A stretch of 15,042 nucleotides of DNA, taken from contig CAZYTO010000134.1 of NCBI GenBank assembly GCA_964650405.1, forward strand, positions 1 through 15,042, in the 5' to 3' direction. This DNA is from CAZYTO01 sp964650405. GTDB taxonomy: Bacteria; Acidobacteriota; Thermoanaerobaculia; Gp7-AA8. Each line of letters opens with the position of its first letter. Within the stretch, counting starts at the first letter, position 1. Below are positions 13,102 to 15,042 of the stretch, piece by piece. The notes beneath the pieces were generated by a model that did no database searches, was not told where the DNA came from, and saw only the letters and a program-made list of their open reading frames with translations. The position numbers and the translations under genes were made by a program.

Positions 13102-14096
13102 TATCGTTGCGACGGCTGGGAAGTACGCTGGTTCTGTGTGGCTTTGCGCTCGCCGCTCGCCGTCTCCCGCTCGCTGACGAGATAGCTGTACACCCCGTCC
13201 ACCACCTGCGCCATGCGTACGTAGTCGAGCGTATCCGCCGTATCGCGGCGCGTGTGGTAGTTGGGATTGCGGAGGTAGGCCGTATCGCCGACCATCACGG
13301 CCGGCCAGCCGCGGCTCCAGTAGTTGCGCTGGTCGCTGGCGTCGAGCATCGAGTGCGGGAGCGTAGCGCTGGCAACGTCCATCCCTGCACCGGCCAGGGC
13401 GCGCTTCACGTCACGGGTGAGCGCGCGGTCACGCCAGCCGCCGGCCACGGCGATGAAGCGGCCGTGCGTGGGGAAGAGGGCGCGCAGCGTCCACGACGGC
13501 GACGGCTGCAGCTCCGTGTAGTAGCCGATCATCTCGAAGCAGATCATCCGCACGTCGCGTCCGGCGACACTGGCGGCATGAACGGCGCTGCCCATCTCTT
13601 CCGACGCGAAGAACGGAGGCTCTTCGTTGGCGTAGGCGACGAGCATGATCTCTGGACCGGCAAGCGGCGGTCGGCGGGTGGCGAGCAGGCGCGCCAGTTC
13701 GAGCAGCCCTGCAGTTCCGCTGGCGTTGTCGTCGGCGCCGGGACGTTCGTCGAACGCGTCGTAGTGCGCTCCGACGACGAGGAGCGGATCGTTCTGCGCG
13801 CCATGGCGTCCGAACCGGGCCATGACGTTGGTCCACGTCCTGCCCCGGGCGACGTACCTCTGCTCGAGGACCTCGGCGCCGGCACGGCGAAAGGCATCGG
13901 CCACGTATTCAGCGGACCGCCGCGCGGTCAGGGCCTCCACGTGACGCCGCAGCGCGACGGGATCGGCGTGCTCGTGCGCGGTGTAAGGGAGCGGGGCCAG
14001 CACCGGCTGCCGGATCAGGCCCGCCGCGGTCGCGAGGAGAAGCGCGACCGCGGCGGTGATTCGCCCGAGGGCGAACACGATTCGGCGTCTCAACAC
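13101..14096 (-). CDS. M28-family zinc aminopeptidase, exported or membrane-anchored
   Basis: A 331-aa metallopeptidase of the M28 (aminopeptidase Y/S, glutaminyl cyclase-like) fold. The N-terminus MLRRRIVFAL then ITAAVALLLATAAGLI (13-28) is a signal peptide or anchor, placing the enzyme outside the cytoplasm. The metal site residues are H111 (VVGAHYDAF), D123 (GADDNASG), E159 with catalytic E158 (AYANEEPPFF) and H281 (NYHTRRDT). The ligand that is usually Asp in LDMIG is E188 here (CFEMIGYY), a variant also met in some relatives. The C-terminal tail after VSERET is polar and low-complexity. The start is GTG 14096; no Shine-Dalgarno is seen and a GTG seven codons in is possible. Translation is coupled to the YdcF-like gene downstream. 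Confidence 0.9.
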   Translation of the reverse strand: MLRRRIVFALGRITAAVALLLATAAGLIRQPVLAPLPYTAHEHADPVALRRHVEALTARRSAEYVADAFRRAGAEVLEQRYVARGRTWTNVMARFGRHGAQNDPLLVVGAHYDAFDERPGADDNASGTAGLLELARLLATRRPPLAGPEIMLVAYANEEPPFFASEEMGSAVHAASVAGRDVRMICFEMIGYYTELQPSPSWTLRALFPTHGRFIAVAGGWRDRALTRDVKRALAGAGMDVASATLPHSMLDASDQRNYWSRGWPAVMVGDTAYLRNPNYHTRRDTADTLDYVRMAQVVDGVYSYLVSERETASGERKATQNQRTSQPSQR

Positions 14097-14137
14097 CGGT
14101 TAAGACGCAGCAAGGGGGTCCGACGTTTCGTGCGTGC

Positions 14138-14143
14138 TACGAT
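14138..14143 (+). promoter_or_regulatory. -10 box (TACGAT) 6 bases before the AAA+ gene, leaderless candidate
   Basis: TACGAT is followed by CCGGCC and the ATG at 14150, with no Shine-Dalgarno. The arrangement repeats that of hmgA (TAGAAT then CTCCGGCC and ATG). The spacer to the divergent M28 gene is only 53 bases. Confidence 0.35.
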
Positions 14144-14149
14144 CCGGCC

Positions 14150-15042
14150 ATGCCCGTATCCCTGGAAGAACCGGCCGCGCGGCTGCGCACGGCGATCCAC
14201 GACGCTTCGGCCGGGCTCGTCGACCGTGCCGTGCTCGTCGAGCTCATCGCCCTGGCGGCCATCGCCGGCGAGCATCTGCTCGTCATCGGACCGCCCGGCA
14301 CCGCGAAATCGGAAGCAGTCCGCCGCTTTTCACGCGTCCTGGAGAGCTCGTACTTCGAGTACCTCCTCGGACGCTTCACCGAGCCGAGCGAGATCTTCGG
14401 GCCGGTCGACTTCCGCCGCCTGAAAGAGGGCTTTGTCGAGACCGACACCGGCGGCATGCTGCCGGAGGCGGAGATCGCGTTTCTCGACGAGGTCTTCCAG
14501 GGCTCGACGGCGATCCTGAACACGCTCCTCGGCGTGCTGAACGAGCGGGTCTTCCGCCGCGGACATACCACCGTCCGCTGCCCGCTGCGCGTCTGTGCCG
14601 GCGCTTCGAACGCGCTGCCGGTGGATGACGCGCTGGCAGCCTTTGCTGATCGTTTTCTCCTCCGCGTGTTCGTGCAGCCGGTCTCCGACGCGCAACTGGA
14701 GGAGCTGCTGGAAGGCGGCTGGACGCTCGGTACCGCGCCTCTCGGGCCGGCGGCGAGCACCGGCGATCTCGACCTGCTCGCCGAGGCGGCGCGCGCCTCG
14801 CGGCTCGACGGAGTACGCCCGCTCCTGGCCCACGCCATTCGCGAGCTGCGCAAGAACGGCGTCGGGCTGTCGGACCGGCGCGCGGTGAAGACGCAGCGGC
14901 TCGTCGCCGCCGCGGCCGCACTGGCGGGACGGGCGCAGCCGACGGGTGCCGACCTCTGGCCGATCATCTTCGTGGTGCCGACGGCCGAACAGCAGGCCCT
15001 GGCCCGCGAAGCGCTGCGCGATCTGCTCGCGGCAGCGGAGAA
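14150..15042 (+). CDS. MoxR/RavA-type AAA+ ATPase, cut by the window end
   Basis: At least 297 codons are open to the window edge with no stop. Walker A is GPPGTAKSE (47-55), Walker B is IAFLDEVF (109-116), sensor 1 is N154 in GASNALP, and the Arg finger is R168 in AFADRFLLRVF. The blocks FEYLLGRFTEPSEIFGPVDF and LPEAEIAFLDEVFQGSTAILNTLLGVLNER match the RavA branch of MoxR ATPases, which remodel or activate partner proteins, commonly with a von Willebrand A-domain partner. From about 225 there is a helical lid (LLAHAIRELRKNGVGLSDRRAVKTQRLV) and then PIIFVVPTAEQQALAREALRDLLAA. Partners would lie beyond the window. The start is the first ATG fitting the family. Confidence 0.9.
   Translation, partial: MPVSLEEPAARLRTAIHDASAGLVDRAVLVELIALAAIAGEHLLVIGPPGTAKSEAVRRFSRVLESSYFEYLLGRFTEPSEIFGPVDFRRLKEGFVETDTGGMLPEAEIAFLDEVFQGSTAILNTLLGVLNERVFRRGHTTVRCPLRVCAGASNALPVDDALAAFADRFLLRVFVQPVSDAQLEELLEGGWTLGTAPLGPAASTGDLDLLAEAARASRLDGVRPLLAHAIRELRKNGVGLSDRRAVKTQRLVAAAAALAGRAQPTGADLWPIIFVVPTAEQQALAREALRDLLAAAE

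Noticed and set aside
14134..14628. A 164-residue plus-strand frame at the start of the AAA+ gene
   Set aside because: It is out of frame with the Walker A/B-bearing reading from 14150, which continues open to the window end.
1..15042. tRNA genes, rRNA or insertion sequences
   Set aside because: Spacers were read for cloverleaf-like stretches and transposase-like frames on both strands and none was found; the repeats seen have no associated transposase in the window.

Overview
The window is GC-rich, genome-like bacterial DNA with no rRNA, tRNA, transposase or CRISPR. It carries a complete-looking homogentisate pathway for tyrosine breakdown, several conserved single-domain genes, and unusually many intergenic palindromic and tandem-oligomer repeats. 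Gene content and this style of repeat-filled spacer suggest an environmental Acidobacteriota-like organism. That assignment is an inference from general familiarity, not from a marker gene.

Layout. Positions 162-1583 (+) encode an HpnR-like B12/radical SAM protein, followed by a 413-bp repeat-filled spacer. At 1997-3225 (-) a VOC/glyoxalase gene and a PPOX/FMN split-barrel gene overlap as TGATG. They are divergent from a CGNR zinc-finger regulator (3316-3873, +) across a compact two-way promoter with dyads. Positions 3959-5735 (-) hold an ATP-grasp gene with its C-terminus lost, a small S24-type peptidase-like gene nested out of frame in its tail, and a SAM methyltransferase. The same palindrome lies on both sides of this block in inverted orientation. 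A secreted SnoaL/DUF4440-like gene (6065-6559, -) follows.

Tyrosine region. hpd (6702-7835, +) converges on a four-helix membrane protein gene (7954-8508, -), with a strong nested hairpin between them. Then come hmgA (8666-9934, +), an uncharacterised 253-aa gene overlapping it (9895-10656) and fahA (10647-11882), the last three tightly overlapping as an operon. Together they take 4-hydroxyphenylpyruvate to homogentisate, maleylacetoacetate, and finally fumarate plus acetoacetate. No glutathione-dependent maleylacetoacetate isomerase (maiA) is present. The unknown gene sits exactly where that step would be, which is the most interesting lead here.

Right end. A hendecad coiled-coil gene (12015-12422, +) has an in-frame stop just upstream of its usable start. 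A YdcF/DUF218-like gene (12478-13101, -) and an M28 peptidase gene (13101-14096, -) are joined as TAATG. A RavA/MoxR-type AAA+ ATPase (14150 to the window end, +) is cut by the window edge.
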